The notes under the pieces were generated by a model. The model worked only from the letters and a program-made list of their open reading frames with translations, made no database searches and had not been told where the DNA came from. The position numbers were made by a program, and so were the translations under genes. DNA of 64,000 nt from positions 868,001-932,000 of the forward strand of contig NZ_WSEL01000003.1 of assembly GCF_009758015.1 (NCBI RefSeq), in the 5' to 3' direction. Positions 37,166-45,654 of this stretch are shown here, piece by piece. Numbering within the stretch: position 1 is the first letter of the stretch; every line of letters begins with the position of its first letter. The stretch is from Ramlibacter pinisoli (GTDB taxonomy: Bacteria; Pseudomonadota; Gammaproteobacteria; Burkholderiales; Burkholderiaceae_C).

Positions 37166-37822
37166 TCAGAACTCGGCATCGAGTTCGTCGATGTCGTCCG
37201 GCTCGCGCTTGGCGGCCGCGATCCATTCGCGCATCGCCGGCAGGTCGAGGATGCGCTTGCTGTAGGCCGCGCAGGCCTTGTCGAGCGGGATGTCGTAGGT
37301 CGCGAAGCGGGTGACCACGGGGGCGTACATCGCGTCGGCCATGCACGGCGCCTTGCCGAACAGGAACGGGCCGCCCGAGGCGGCCAGGCACTCGCGCCAG
37401 ATGGCCAGCACGCGGTCGATGTCGGCCTGCGCCCGCGACCACACCTTGAACCCCGGGAAATGCGCCTTGATGTTCATCGGCAGCGAGCTGCGCAGGGACG
37501 AGAAGCCCGAGTGCATCTCGCCGCAGATGGCCCGGCAATGGGCGCGTGCCTTGATGTCGGCCGGCAGCAGCCCGGCCTTGGGGCGGATCTCGTGCAGGTA
37601 CTCGCCGATGGCCAGCGTGTCCCAGACCTTCACCCCGTCGTGCTGCAGCGAGGGCACCAGCATGGACGGCGCCAGCAGCAGCATCTCGGCCTTCATGGCC
37701 GGGTCGTCGGGCGGGATGACCTTCTCGGTGAACTCCAGGCCGGCCAGCCTGGCCATGAGCCAGCCGCGCAGGGCCCAGGCGCCGTAGTTGCGGCTGGTGA
37801 TCGTGAGGACGGCCTTGGCCAT
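37166..37822 (-). CDS. Glutathione S-transferase family protein
   Basis: The 218-residue protein has the GST layout. A thioredoxin-like N-terminal part has SRNYGAWALRGWLMA near residue 10 (position of the catalytic Ser/Tyr) and the cis-Pro block MLVPSLQHDGVKVWDTLAIGEYL near residue 60. A helical C-terminal domain follows, with ADAMYAPVVTRF. It probably conjugates or reduces small electrophiles with glutathione. The ATG at 37822 follows a GGAG-type site and matches family length. It is divergent from the PHA depolymerase gene. Confidence 0.88.
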   Translation of the reverse strand: MAKAVLTITSRNYGAWALRGWLMARLAGLEFTEKVIPPDDPAMKAEMLLLAPSMLVPSLQHDGVKVWDTLAIGEYLHEIRPKAGLLPADIKARAHCRAICGEMHSGFSSLRSSLPMNIKAHFPGFKVWSRAQADIDRVLAIWRECLAASGGPFLFGKAPCMADAMYAPVVTRFATYDIPLDKACAAYSKRILDLPAMREWIAAAKREPDDIDELDAEF

Positions 37823-37913
37823 GGCGTGTCTCCTGCGGAGTGGTGCCGTCGGGCTGCAAGGCTTGTGCCAAGGCGGTGCACGCAGCTGGCGTGCGACTTG
37901 CGTGCGCGCCGGC

Positions 37914-39125
37914 ATGCTCTACCACGCCTACCAAGCGAGCGCCGACGCCACCTCCCCGTTGAGGCTGCTGGCGCAGTGGGGCGCGTCGGCACTCTGGCTC
38001 GAGCGTGACGAGGGCAGCCTGCTGCGCAAGCTGTCCGCCGCCTGGGATGTGCTGTCCCGCTTGCGGCTGACGCATGCCCGGCCGCCCTTCGCCATCGATG
38101 GTGTCGAGGTCGCCGGCCAGTGGCAGCCGGTGCAGGAGGAGACGGTGCTGCGGCTGCCCTTCGGCACCCTGCTGCGCTTTCGCAAGCCGGGGGTCCAGGG
38201 CCAGCCGCCGGTGCTGCTGGCCGCCCCGCTGTCGGGCCACTTCGCGACCCTGCTGCGCGAGACCGCGCGCACGCTGCTGCAGGACCACGACGTCTACATC
38301 ACCGACTGGCACAACGCGCGCGACGTGCACCTGCGGCACGGCAGCTTCGGGCTCGACGACTACATCGACTACATGATGCGGTTCATCGGCCGCATCGGCC
38401 CCGGCGTGCACGTGGTGGCGGTGTGCCAGCCCTGCGTGGCGGCGCTGGCCGCCACCGCCCTGCTGGCCGAGGACGGCAGCGAGGCCACGCCCCGTTCGCT
38501 CACGCTGATGGCGGGTCCGGTCGATTGCCGCGTCAACCCGACGGCGGTCAACCGGCTCGCCACGAGCAAGCCCATCCGCTGGTTCGACACCCAGCTCATC
38601 AGCCATGTGCCGCTGCCCCATGCCGGCCAGATGCGGCGGGTCTACCCCGGCTTCGTGCAGCTGACGGCGTTCATGGCCATGAACCTCGAGCGCCACAAGC
38701 AGCAGTTCCGCGCGCTCTACCAGCACCTGGTGGCCGGCGAGACCGAACAGGCCGATGTCATCCGCGCGTTCTACGACGAGTACCTCGCGGTCAACGACCT
38801 GCCGGCCGAGTTCTACCTGGAGACGGTGGAAAAGGTGTTCCAGACCTTCGACCTGGCGCGCGGCGAGCTGGCGTGGCGCGGCCGTCGGGTGGACCCGGCC
38901 GCCATCCGGCGCACCGCGCTGCTCACCGTGGAGGGCGAGCGCGACGACATCTGCGCGCCCGGCCAGACCGTGGCCGCGCAGGACCTGTGCACCGGCATCC
39001 GTCCCTACCGCAAGACCCACCACATCCAGACCGGCGTGGGCCACTACGGCGTGTTCAGCGGCCGCAAGTGGAACCAGCAGATCTACCCGCGCGTGCGCGA
39101 GGTCATCCACTCCAGCCTGGACTGA
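37914..39125 (+). CDS. phaZ: Intracellular polyhydroxyalkanoate depolymerase
   Basis: The 403-residue protein matches the Ralstonia-type intracellular PHB depolymerases, which use Cys in place of Ser in the lipase box. That block is VVAVCQPCVAAL here, with the nucleophile Cys171. The acidic residue lies in ERDDICAPG (Asp344 or 345) and the His in GVGHYGVFSG (His377). The N-terminal MLYHAYQ is typical and fixes the ATG at 37914. It degrades storage polyester granules inside the cell during carbon starvation. No other pha gene is in the window. Confidence 0.9.
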   Translation: MLYHAYQASADATSPLRLLAQWGASALWLERDEGSLLRKLSAAWDVLSRLRLTHARPPFAIDGVEVAGQWQPVQEETVLRLPFGTLLRFRKPGVQGQPPVLLAAPLSGHFATLLRETARTLLQDHDVYITDWHNARDVHLRHGSFGLDDYIDYMMRFIGRIGPGVHVVAVCQPCVAALAATALLAEDGSEATPRSLTLMAGPVDCRVNPTAVNRLATSKPIRWFDTQLISHVPLPHAGQMRRVYPGFVQLTAFMAMNLERHKQQFRALYQHLVAGETEQADVIRAFYDEYLAVNDLPAEFYLETVEKVFQTFDLARGELAWRGRRVDPAAIRRTALLTVEGERDDICAPGQTVAAQDLCTGIRPYRKTHHIQTGVGHYGVFSGRKWNQQIYPRVREVIHSSLD

Positions 39126-39149
39126 CGGGAGGGCCGGGGCCCTGCGCCA

Positions 39150-40112
39150 CTACTCCTTCGGGATGTGGGCGTCGGCGGCGATCCTGGCGAACTTGGCCAG
39201 GTCGCCCTGGATCACCTGGGCCAGCTTCTCCGGCGGGCCACCCGCCACCACCAGCCCCAGCTCGCGCGCCCGCTGCTGCAACTGCGGCTGCTGCAGCGCC
39301 TCGTTGGCGGCGGCGTTCAGGCGGGCGATCACCGCCGGCGGCGTGCCGGCCGGCGCCGCGATGCCGTGGTTGATCGGCAGGCTGAAGCCCTTCACGCCGG
39401 CCTCGTCCATGGTCGGCACGGTCGGGAACACCGGGTCGCGCGCCGGACCGGCCGCGGCCAGTGCCTTGAGCTTGCCGGCGTCGACCAGCGGCTTGGCGTT
39501 GCCGTCGCCGTAGATGCAGCTCACGTGGCCGGCCAGCACGTCCTGCAGCGCCGGGCCGCCGCCCTTGTAGTGCACGTGCAGCAGATTCGCGCCGGTCATG
39601 CTGTTGAACAGCGAGCCCGCGAAGTCGTGGCCCGAGCCCGGCCCCGCGGTGGCGTTGGTCAGCTTGCCCGGGTTCTGCCGCGCGTAGGCCACCAGCTCCT
39701 GGATGGTGTTGGCGGGCACCGAGGGATGGCAGACGAAGACGTTGGCGTACCAGAACAGCGGTGCCACCGGCGCGAAGTCCTTCACCGGGTCGAACGCCAG
39801 CGACTTCGACATCGCCGGCATCGACCCGTGCGTGATCGAGTTGACGTACAGCAGCGTGTAGCCGTCGGGCGGGGCGCTGGCGACGGCCTGCACGCCGATG
39901 CGGGTGCCGGCGCCACCGCGGTTGTCCACCACCACCTGCTGGCCGAGCACCGCCGACATGCGCTCGGCCGTGTCGGTGATGGCGCCGGGCGCGTAGGGCA
40001 CGACCAGCTTGATGGGCCGGTTCGGGAACGGCTCCTGGGCGTACGCGGCGGAGCCGGCGAGGCAGGCGCCGGCGGCAAGCGCCAGGATGGCACGGCGGTG
40101 GATCGTTGGCAT
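39150..40112 (-). CDS. Bug-family receptor with shortened binding helix
   Basis: This 320-residue periplasmic receptor has a signal peptide ending AAYAQ near residue 25. The body is a close paralogue of the other Bug gene in this operon (42893-43873): HGSMPAMSKSLA, PGKLTNATAGPGSGHD and VPTMDEAGVKGFS can be aligned directly. The first binding loop reads YAPGAITDTAERM, while the paralogue has five more residues (ITDLGARLVAERM), so the conserved Arg of helix 1 is missing here. It is the last gene of the operon. No tctAB genes are nearby. Confidence 0.85.
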   Translation of the reverse strand: MPTIHRRAILALAAGACLAGSAAYAQEPFPNRPIKLVVPYAPGAITDTAERMSAVLGQQVVVDNRGGAGTRIGVQAVASAPPDGYTLLYVNSITHGSMPAMSKSLAFDPVKDFAPVAPLFWYANVFVCHPSVPANTIQELVAYARQNPGKLTNATAGPGSGHDFAGSLFNSMTGANLLHVHYKGGGPALQDVLAGHVSCIYGDGNAKPLVDAGKLKALAAAGPARDPVFPTVPTMDEAGVKGFSLPINHGIAAPAGTPPAVIARLNAAANEALQQPQLQQRARELGLVVAGGPPEKLAQVIQGDLAKFARIAADAHIPKE

Positions 40113-40127
40113 GGTGTCTCCTTGGTC

Positions 40128-41120
40128 TCAGGGCTTGAGCAGCAGCTTGCCGAGCACGGCGCCGCTGTCGAACAACTCGTGCGCGCGCCGCGCCTGCGCC
40201 AGCGGCAGGCGCTGGAAGATGCGCGGGCGGACCTGGCCCTGCGCCAGCAGCGGCACGAGGTCGTCCATGGCCGCGCGGCGGCGCTGCGGCTGCTCGTCGA
40301 ACACGTGCATGGAGAAGTACCGAAAGCCCAGCGAGTCGCCGAAGCGCTCCTGCATGACGGCGGCGAACGACGGATCGGGGCGGCCTTCCAGCACGCCGTA
40401 GCTCACCACCAGGCCCAGCGGCGCGACCCAGCGGAAGTTGCGGTGGAAGCCGCTCCCGCCCACCGGGTCGAGGATGAGGTCGACGCCGCGCCCGCCGGTC
40501 AGCTCGGCGATGCGCGTGCCGATGTCCTCGGCCTTGTAGTCGATGCAGTGGTGCGCGCCCAGCTCGCGCGCGAAGGCGCACTTGGCCGCGCTGCCGGCCA
40601 GGGCGATGACCTGCTTGCCCGCCAGCCGCGCGAGCTGCACCACCGCCGAGCCCACGCCGCCGGCCGCCGCCCACACCAGCACCGAGTCGTAGCGGTAGCC
40701 GTTGGTGGCGCTGTGCAGCAGGTGCCAGGCGACCTGGTAGTTCGACAGGCAGGCGGCCGCCTCGAGATCGACTCCGGCCGGCAGCCGGTACAGCGCCCGC
40801 GCCGGCGCGCGCAGGAACTCGGCGTAGCAGTTGCCGCGGAACGGCAGCTCCCGCGCCGAGGCGAACACCGCGTCGCCCACGCGCAGGTCGTCGACGCCGG
40901 CGCCCACGGCCGACACATGCCCGGCCATCTCGATGCCGATGACGGCCGGCATGGGCGGCATCCACGGGTAGCGGCCGGTGCGCACCAGCACGTCGGGCAT
41001 GCCGACGCCGATGGAATCGGCCTGGACCACCACCTCGCCCGGCCCGGGCTCGGGGGTCGGCAGGTCCACCAGTTCCAGCACCTCGGGGCCGCCGGTGCGG
41101 CGGATCTGGATCGCCTTCAT
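40128..41120 (-). CDS. Quinone oxidoreductase-like protein (zinc-free MDR family)
   Basis: The 330-residue protein is a medium-chain dehydrogenase/reductase of the quinone-reductase branch, without the structural zinc cysteines. The N-terminal part reads MKAIQIRRTGGPEVLEL, and the NADPH-binding block is VWAAAGGVGSAVVQLARLAG near residue 145. It reduces quinones or enones with NADPH. The substrate is unknown. Its ATG overlaps the stop of the alpha/beta hydrolase gene (ATGA), showing coupling in the six-gene operon. Confidence 0.88.
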   Translation of the reverse strand: MKAIQIRRTGGPEVLELVDLPTPEPGPGEVVVQADSIGVGMPDVLVRTGRYPWMPPMPAVIGIEMAGHVSAVGAGVDDLRVGDAVFASARELPFRGNCYAEFLRAPARALYRLPAGVDLEAAACLSNYQVAWHLLHSATNGYRYDSVLVWAAAGGVGSAVVQLARLAGKQVIALAGSAAKCAFARELGAHHCIDYKAEDIGTRIAELTGGRGVDLILDPVGGSGFHRNFRWVAPLGLVVSYGVLEGRPDPSFAAVMQERFGDSLGFRYFSMHVFDEQPQRRRAAMDDLVPLLAQGQVRPRIFQRLPLAQARRAHELFDSGAVLGKLLLKP

Positions 41121-41860
41121 GCCGCTGCTCCCGGCTGCAGGTGGCGAGCCAGGAAGGACAGGCCCTCGTCGAGCTGCGCGCCGGCGGGATTCACGTGCCG
41201 GCCCGGATGGACGCGCAGGGCCTTGTCGGCACCGGCGATGGCGTCGAACAGCTGCTCCTGGCCGGCCGGGGTGAAACGCTCGTCGTCGGCCTTGCGCTGG
41301 AACAGCACCGGGCACTGCACCTTGCGCGCCTCCGCGAGCAGGCGCTCGCCGTGCGCATGGCTGGTGCCCCACATGCCCAGCAGCGCGGCGCGGATGCGGG
41401 TGTCGGCCGCGCAGACGGGGATGCCGTAGGCCGTTCCCATCGAGATCCCGAACCAGCCGATCGCGCCAGCGTCGATCTCGGGCAGCCGGACCAGTTCGTC
41501 GAGCGCGGCGCGCCAGTCGGCCACCATCGCGTCGATGCAGGGCGACTCGCCGCTCCACAGCGCGCGGAAGTCCTGGATGACCTTGGCGCCGTCGAGGCCG
41601 CCGTCGGCCCGGCGCTCGCCATGCACGGGGCCGTCGATGGCGGCCACCGCGAAGCCGCGGCCGCGCACCAGCGGGCCCACCACGTCGAGCACGGCGTCGG
41701 CTTCCTTGTGCTGGGAGCCGCCGTGGCCGACCAGCACCAGCGGGCGCGGCCCCTGCGCGCCGGACGTCCACAGCACGCCGGGCACCCGGCGGCCTCCCAC
41801 CGGGACGGAGAAGCGGCGCTTGCGCAGCCCGCCCTCCTCGCTTGCATGGTTCCAGTTCAT
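41117..41860 (-). CDS. Alpha/beta hydrolase (dienelactone-hydrolase-like)
   Basis: This 247-residue hydrolase has VLVGHGGSQHKE as the oxyanion region near residue 43 and the nucleophile elbow GWFGISMGTAYG near residue 137. The acidic residue lies near ADDERFTPAGQEQ and the His in HPGRHVNPAG. There is no signal peptide. It probably opens an ester or lactone in the pathway encoded by this operon. It overlaps the quinone reductase gene by 4 bases and starts 4 bases after the ketopantoate-reductase-like gene. Confidence 0.83.
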   Translation of the reverse strand: MNWNHASEEGGLRKRRFSVPVGGRRVPGVLWTSGAQGPRPLVLVGHGGSQHKEADAVLDVVGPLVRGRGFAVAAIDGPVHGERRADGGLDGAKVIQDFRALWSGESPCIDAMVADWRAALDELVRLPEIDAGAIGWFGISMGTAYGIPVCAADTRIRAALLGMWGTSHAHGERLLAEARKVQCPVLFQRKADDERFTPAGQEQLFDAIAGADKALRVHPGRHVNPAGAQLDEGLSFLARHLQPGAAA

Positions 41861-41864
41861 CGAA

Positions 41865-42887
41865 TCAGTTGGATGTGGGCCGTGGGATGGGCGAGAAGGC
41901 GACGCCGTCCGCGCGGATGCGCTGGTCCAGCACGCCGACGCACGCCGCGATGGTGGTGAGGGTGGGCACGGGCACGCCGGTGAGGGCGGCGGTCTCGATC
42001 ACCGCGCCGACGATGGCCTGCCACTCGAGCGGCCGGCCGGCCCGCACGTCCTGCAGCATCGAGGGCTGCTGCGTGAAGTTGCCCTCGACGCGGCGCAGTT
42101 CGGCATCGGGATCGAAACCGGTGCTGACGCCCAGGGAGCGCGTCACGGCGAGGCCCTCGGCCATCATGGCGCGCGCCAGCGCGGGGCCGCCCGGTGCCGC
42201 CGCGATGAAGCCGGAAGGCGACTGCGTGAGCGCGCACAGCGGGTTCCACACCAGGTTGACCAGCAGCTTCTCCCACTTGGCGGCGCGGATGTCGGGGGCG
42301 ATCTCCACCGGCAGCCCGGCACCGCCCACGAGGTCGGCGATGCGTTGCAGGCGCGGCGTCGGGCGGTCGTCCACCTCGCCGACGATGAGGCGCTCGCCCT
42401 TCGCCGCCGGGATGAACAGCTGCCCGGGCGCGGTGGCCATGACCGGCTTGTAGATGACGGCGCCGACCACGCGGTCCAGGTCCAGCGTCGCCGCCAGCGC
42501 TCCATCGGGGTCGAGCGAGCGCAACTGCGTGCCGGCCCAGGGCGAGGGCACGCGGTCGAAGTACCACCAGGGCAGCCCGTTCTGCACCATCAGCAGGGCC
42601 CCGTCGGGCGTGACGGCGGCCGCGATGGCGCGAGCCGCCTCGGGCAGCTGCATGGACTTGAGCGTGACGATGACCAGGTCGAATCGGCCGGGCAGCTGGC
42701 CCGGCTCGCAGGTGGGCACATGGACGTACAGCTTGCGACCGTCGTGCCAGGTCACCTGCAGGCCGTCGCGGGCGAGCGCCGCGCGGGTGGCGCCGCGCGC
42801 CAGCAGGGTGACGTCCTCGCCGCGCTGCGCGAGCAGCGCGCCCAGGTAGCCGCCGATGGCGCCGGCGCCGTAGATCAGGATGCGCAT
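41865..42887 (-). CDS. 2-dehydropantoate 2-reductase family protein (PanE/ApbA)
   Basis: The 340-residue protein has an N-terminal NADP fold (ILIYGAGAIGGYLGALLA, residues 3-20), the VTLKSMQL block, VQNGLPWW near residue 105, the catalytic Lys/Glu region AAKWEKLLVNLVWNPLCALT near residue 205, and a C-terminal helical domain. PanE proper makes pantoate, but catabolic operons often carry paralogues acting on other 2-keto acids, and this context favours that reading. It lies 5 bases after the second Bug receptor gene and 4 bases before the hydrolase gene. Confidence 0.85.
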   Translation of the reverse strand: MRILIYGAGAIGGYLGALLAQRGEDVTLLARGATRAALARDGLQVTWHDGRKLYVHVPTCEPGQLPGRFDLVIVTLKSMQLPEAARAIAAAVTPDGALLMVQNGLPWWYFDRVPSPWAGTQLRSLDPDGALAATLDLDRVVGAVIYKPVMATAPGQLFIPAAKGERLIVGEVDDRPTPRLQRIADLVGGAGLPVEIAPDIRAAKWEKLLVNLVWNPLCALTQSPSGFIAAAPGGPALARAMMAEGLAVTRSLGVSTGFDPDAELRRVEGNFTQQPSMLQDVRAGRPLEWQAIVGAVIETAALTGVPVPTLTTIAACVGVLDQRIRADGVAFSPIPRPTSN

Positions 42888-42892
42888 GCCGC

Positions 42893-43873
42893 TCAGTCCT
42901 GCTGCTCGATCCTGGCGTCCTTCACGATCTTCGCGTACAGGGCCATGTCGTCGCGCATCACCTGCCCCAGCTGCTGGGGCGTGCTGCCGGCGGGGATGAG
43001 GCTGAGGGTGCGGGCCTTGGCCAGCAGGTCGGGCGATTTCAGCGCTTCGTTGGCGGCCGCCGCCAGCCTGGCCACCACCGCGGGTGGCGTGCCGGCCGGC
43101 GCCGCCAGGCCCTGCCACCAGGTGATGCTGAAGCCCTTGACGCCGGCCTCCTCCATCGTCGGCACGTTGGGGAAATCGGGATCGCGCTGGCTGCCGCCGG
43201 AGGCGAAGGCCTTGAGCTTGCCGGACTGCACGTACTGCTTGACGTCGCCGCCGCCGTAGATGCAGTTGGCCGTGCCGGCCAGTACGTCCTGCAGCGCGGG
43301 CGCCGCGCCGCGGTAGTGCACGTGCAGCATGTTGGCGCCGGTGAGCGAGTTGAACAGCCCGCCCATCAGGTCATGGCCGGTGCCCGGGCCGGCCGTGGCG
43401 TTGGTCAGCTTGCCGGGGTTCTTCGTCGCGTAGTCGACCAGCTCGCGCACGGTGGTGGCCGGCGTGGACGGATGGCAGACCAGGATGGAGTTGTAGGTGA
43501 ACACCCGCGCCACCGGCACGAAGTCCTTCAGCGGGTCGACGGCGAGCGACTTCGACATCGCCGGCATGGTGCCGTGCGTCACCGAGTTGGCGAACAGCAG
43601 CGTGTAGCCGTCGGCCGGTGCGCTGGCCACCAGCTGCATGCCGATGCGGGTGCCGGCGCCGGCGCGGTTGTCCACCACCACCTGCTGGCCGAGGATCTGC
43701 GACATGCGCTCGGCCACCAGGCGCGCGCCGAGGTCGGTGATGGCCCCGGCCGAGTACGGCACCACCAGCCGGACCGGCTTGGTGGGGTAGTCCTGCGACG
43801 CGGCCGCGAACGGCAGCGCCGCCAGCAGGAGGGCGAACGAGCGGCGCCCGAGCTTGCGCGGGTGGCCGCTCAC
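42893..43873 (-). CDS. Bug-family tripartite tricarboxylate receptor
   Basis: This 326-residue periplasmic receptor starts at GTG 43873, overlapping the cupin stop in GTGA. A twin-Arg-containing signal peptide (GRRSFALLLAALPFAAAS) precedes the mature part, with the full Bug loop SAGAITDLGARLVAERM. The blocks THGTMPAMSKSLAVDPL, NATAGPGTGHD and MLHVHYRGAAPALQD are shared with the shorter paralogue at the end of the operon. It likely binds the acid degraded by the surrounding enzymes. Confidence 0.87.
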   Translation of the reverse strand: MSGHPRKLGRRSFALLLAALPFAAASQDYPTKPVRLVVPYSAGAITDLGARLVAERMSQILGQQVVVDNRAGAGTRIGMQLVASAPADGYTLLFANSVTHGTMPAMSKSLAVDPLKDFVPVARVFTYNSILVCHPSTPATTVRELVDYATKNPGKLTNATAGPGTGHDLMGGLFNSLTGANMLHVHYRGAAPALQDVLAGTANCIYGGGDVKQYVQSGKLKAFASGGSQRDPDFPNVPTMEEAGVKGFSITWWQGLAAPAGTPPAVVARLAAAANEALKSPDLLAKARTLSLIPAGSTPQQLGQVMRDDMALYAKIVKDARIEQQD

Positions 43874-44841
43874 TGGATCGCCTGCGCGCTGATGGTGTCG
43901 CGGCCCTGGGTGGCCAGCAGGATGCGGCAGGCCTGGCCGGTGCTGCCGCGCACCGTGCGGGTGGTGCCGGGCTCGACGCGCACGAGGTCGTAGCGGCCGA
44001 GCACCGTGGTGCGGCCGTCGACCACCACCTCGCAGGCGGTGTCGCCGATGTTGATGACCCACTGCGCGTGCTCGCCGTCGACGGTGGCGGTCGAGGCTTC
44101 GCCGGCGCTCGGCTGCAGCAGCGCGACGCTCAGGCCGGGCCAGGCCTGCACCGGCGCGCCGCCCGCCTGCGGGGCCATGAGGGGGAACACGGTTTCCTGG
44201 GCGCCGGCGCGCGGCTCGAGGTGCGCCGCCCGGCCGATGCGCGACTGCATCTGCTCGGGCGTGATGTCCTTGGCCTCGCCGCCCTGGAAACGCATGTTGA
44301 TGCCGGCCAGCAGTTCCATCACGCGGTCGCCGTGCTTCTGGCGCACTTCCTCGCCGATGCGGCGCGGCATCTCGATCTTGTCGCTCATCTTCTCGTCGCC
44401 CTGGATCAGCACCAGCAGGCGCGCCTCGCCATCGGTGAGGTTGCGGAACGTGCGGTAGACGCCGGGCGGCACCGAGCACAGGTCGCCCGGTTCCAGCGTC
44501 ACCTTGTGCTCCAGCCGGTTGCCCCATTCGACGTCGAAGCGCCCGTCGAGGCAGAAGAAGGTTTCCAGCGTGCCGGTGTGGTTGTGCGCCACCGGGCCTT
44601 GGCGCGGCGTGCACTGGGCGATGGTGATGCACAGGCCCGGCCAGCCGAGCAGCGGCGCCAGCGCGTTGCGGCCCACCAGCCCCGGCGGGCAGACGACCGG
44701 GAACACCTTGTTGGCGGCCAGGTACTCCATGACTTCGCGCGGGATGCCGTTGTCGGCATGCTGCGACTGGTAGGAAACGAGGTCCTTGAAGCGGGCCAGC
44801 AGGGGCCCGGTCGAGGTCGGAGCGGTGGCGGCTGAGCTCAT
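43870..44841 (-). CDS. Double-cupin protein (dioxygenase-like)
   Basis: The 323-residue protein has two cupin barrels. The first shows GPVAHNHTGTLETFFCLDG near residue 85 (metal motif His-x-His...Glu) and LEPGDLCSVPPGVYRTF; the second, about residues 230-320, keeps the fold but has lost most metal residues (HAQWVINIG...VEPGTTRT). This layout is like gentisate-dioxygenase and related cupins, and an aromatic-acid role is possible but not proven. It is first in the six-gene operon, divergent from the TetR gene across an AT-rich gap. Confidence 0.78.
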   Translation of the reverse strand: MSSAATAPTSTGPLLARFKDLVSYQSQHADNGIPREVMEYLAANKVFPVVCPPGLVGRNALAPLLGWPGLCITIAQCTPRQGPVAHNHTGTLETFFCLDGRFDVEWGNRLEHKVTLEPGDLCSVPPGVYRTFRNLTDGEARLLVLIQGDEKMSDKIEMPRRIGEEVRQKHGDRVMELLAGINMRFQGGEAKDITPEQMQSRIGRAAHLEPRAGAQETVFPLMAPQAGGAPVQAWPGLSVALLQPSAGEASTATVDGEHAQWVINIGDTACEVVVDGRTTVLGRYDLVRVEPGTTRTVRGSTGQACRILLATQGRDTISAQAIQ

Positions 44842-44844
44842 CGG

Positions 44845-44871
44845 AATTTAAATAAGCGTCTAATTAATAAA
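44845..44871. promoter_or_regulatory. AT-rich dyad between cupin operon and TetR gene: candidate operator
   Basis: AATTTAAATAAG-CGT-CTAATTAATAAA is an imperfect 12-3-12 dyad (7 of 12 pairs) that is almost all A/T in a region near 70% GC. It overlaps where the promoter of the cupin operon must lie, three bases before its ATG, and is about 80 bases before the TetR start. A TetR dimer site is the natural reading. Confidence 0.4.
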
Positions 44872-44951
44872 GGCGAGACTGTAGGAAAATCCGGCCTGCG
44901 GGTCAAACCGGGACAAACGATGAGCAGGGACATGCGGCGCGGGAGCGGGTG

Positions 44952-45650
44952 GTGACGGCGGCGGTGCGCAAGGGCGCCGGCGCCGAGGAGCGGCGGCAGG
45001 CGCGCGGCGCGGCCACCAGCGAGGGCATCCTGCGCGCGGCGCTGCGCCTGATGGCCGAGAGCGGCTACAACGGGGTGTCGCTGCGCCGCATCTGCCTGGA
45101 AGCGGGCGTGAACCTGGCGCTGATGAACTACCACTTCGGCAGCAAGGCCCAGCTGCTGCAGGCCATCTTCGAGCGCTGGGCGTCGGGCATCAACGCCGAA
45201 CGGATGCGCCTGCTGCGCGAGCTCGACGAGCGCCATCCGCAGGGCGAACCCCCGCTGGAGGACCTGCTGCACGCCTTCATCGCCCCCACCCTCGCGGCAT
45301 CGAAGACCGATCGCGAGGACGTGGTGCACTTCCTGCGCCTGTCCGGCCGGCTGGCCACCGACCCGACGCCGGAGGTGCGCAGCGTGATCGCCTCGGTCTA
45401 CGACGAGGCAGCCGTGAAGTTCGCGCGCACCCTGCGCCAGGCCTGCGCCCACCTGTCGACCGAGGAATACCTGATGCGGCTGATCTTCCTGTACGGCGCC
45501 ATGGTCTACACGCGCTCGGAAACCGGGCGCGTGGATTCACTGGCGAGGAAGCTGGGGGAGGAGCCGCCGAGGACCTCGGTGCACGAGGCCGGCAAGTACC
45601 TGGTGCCGTTCCTGGCGGCGGCGCTGCGGGCGCCGCCGGCAGCCGGCTGA
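44952..45650 (+). CDS. TetR/AcrR-family transcriptional regulator
   Basis: This 232-residue regulator has an N-terminal helix-turn-helix (ILRAALRLMAESGYNGVSLRRICLEAGVNL, quoted in part: GYNGVSLRRICLEAGV then MNYHFGSKAQLLQ) and a C-terminal ligand domain with a YRSET-like tail. Two GTGs (44949, 44952) can start it; GGGAG at 44941-44945 fits 44952 best. It is divergent from the six-gene cupin/Bug operon and probably represses it until a pathway intermediate binds. Confidence 0.87.
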   Translation: MTAAVRKGAGAEERRQARGAATSEGILRAALRLMAESGYNGVSLRRICLEAGVNLALMNYHFGSKAQLLQAIFERWASGINAERMRLLRELDERHPQGEPPLEDLLHAFIAPTLAASKTDREDVVHFLRLSGRLATDPTPEVRSVIASVYDEAAVKFARTLRQACAHLSTEEYLMRLIFLYGAMVYTRSETGRVDSLARKLGEEPPRTSVHEAGKYLVPFLAAALRAPPAAG

Positions 45651-45654
45651 GGCG

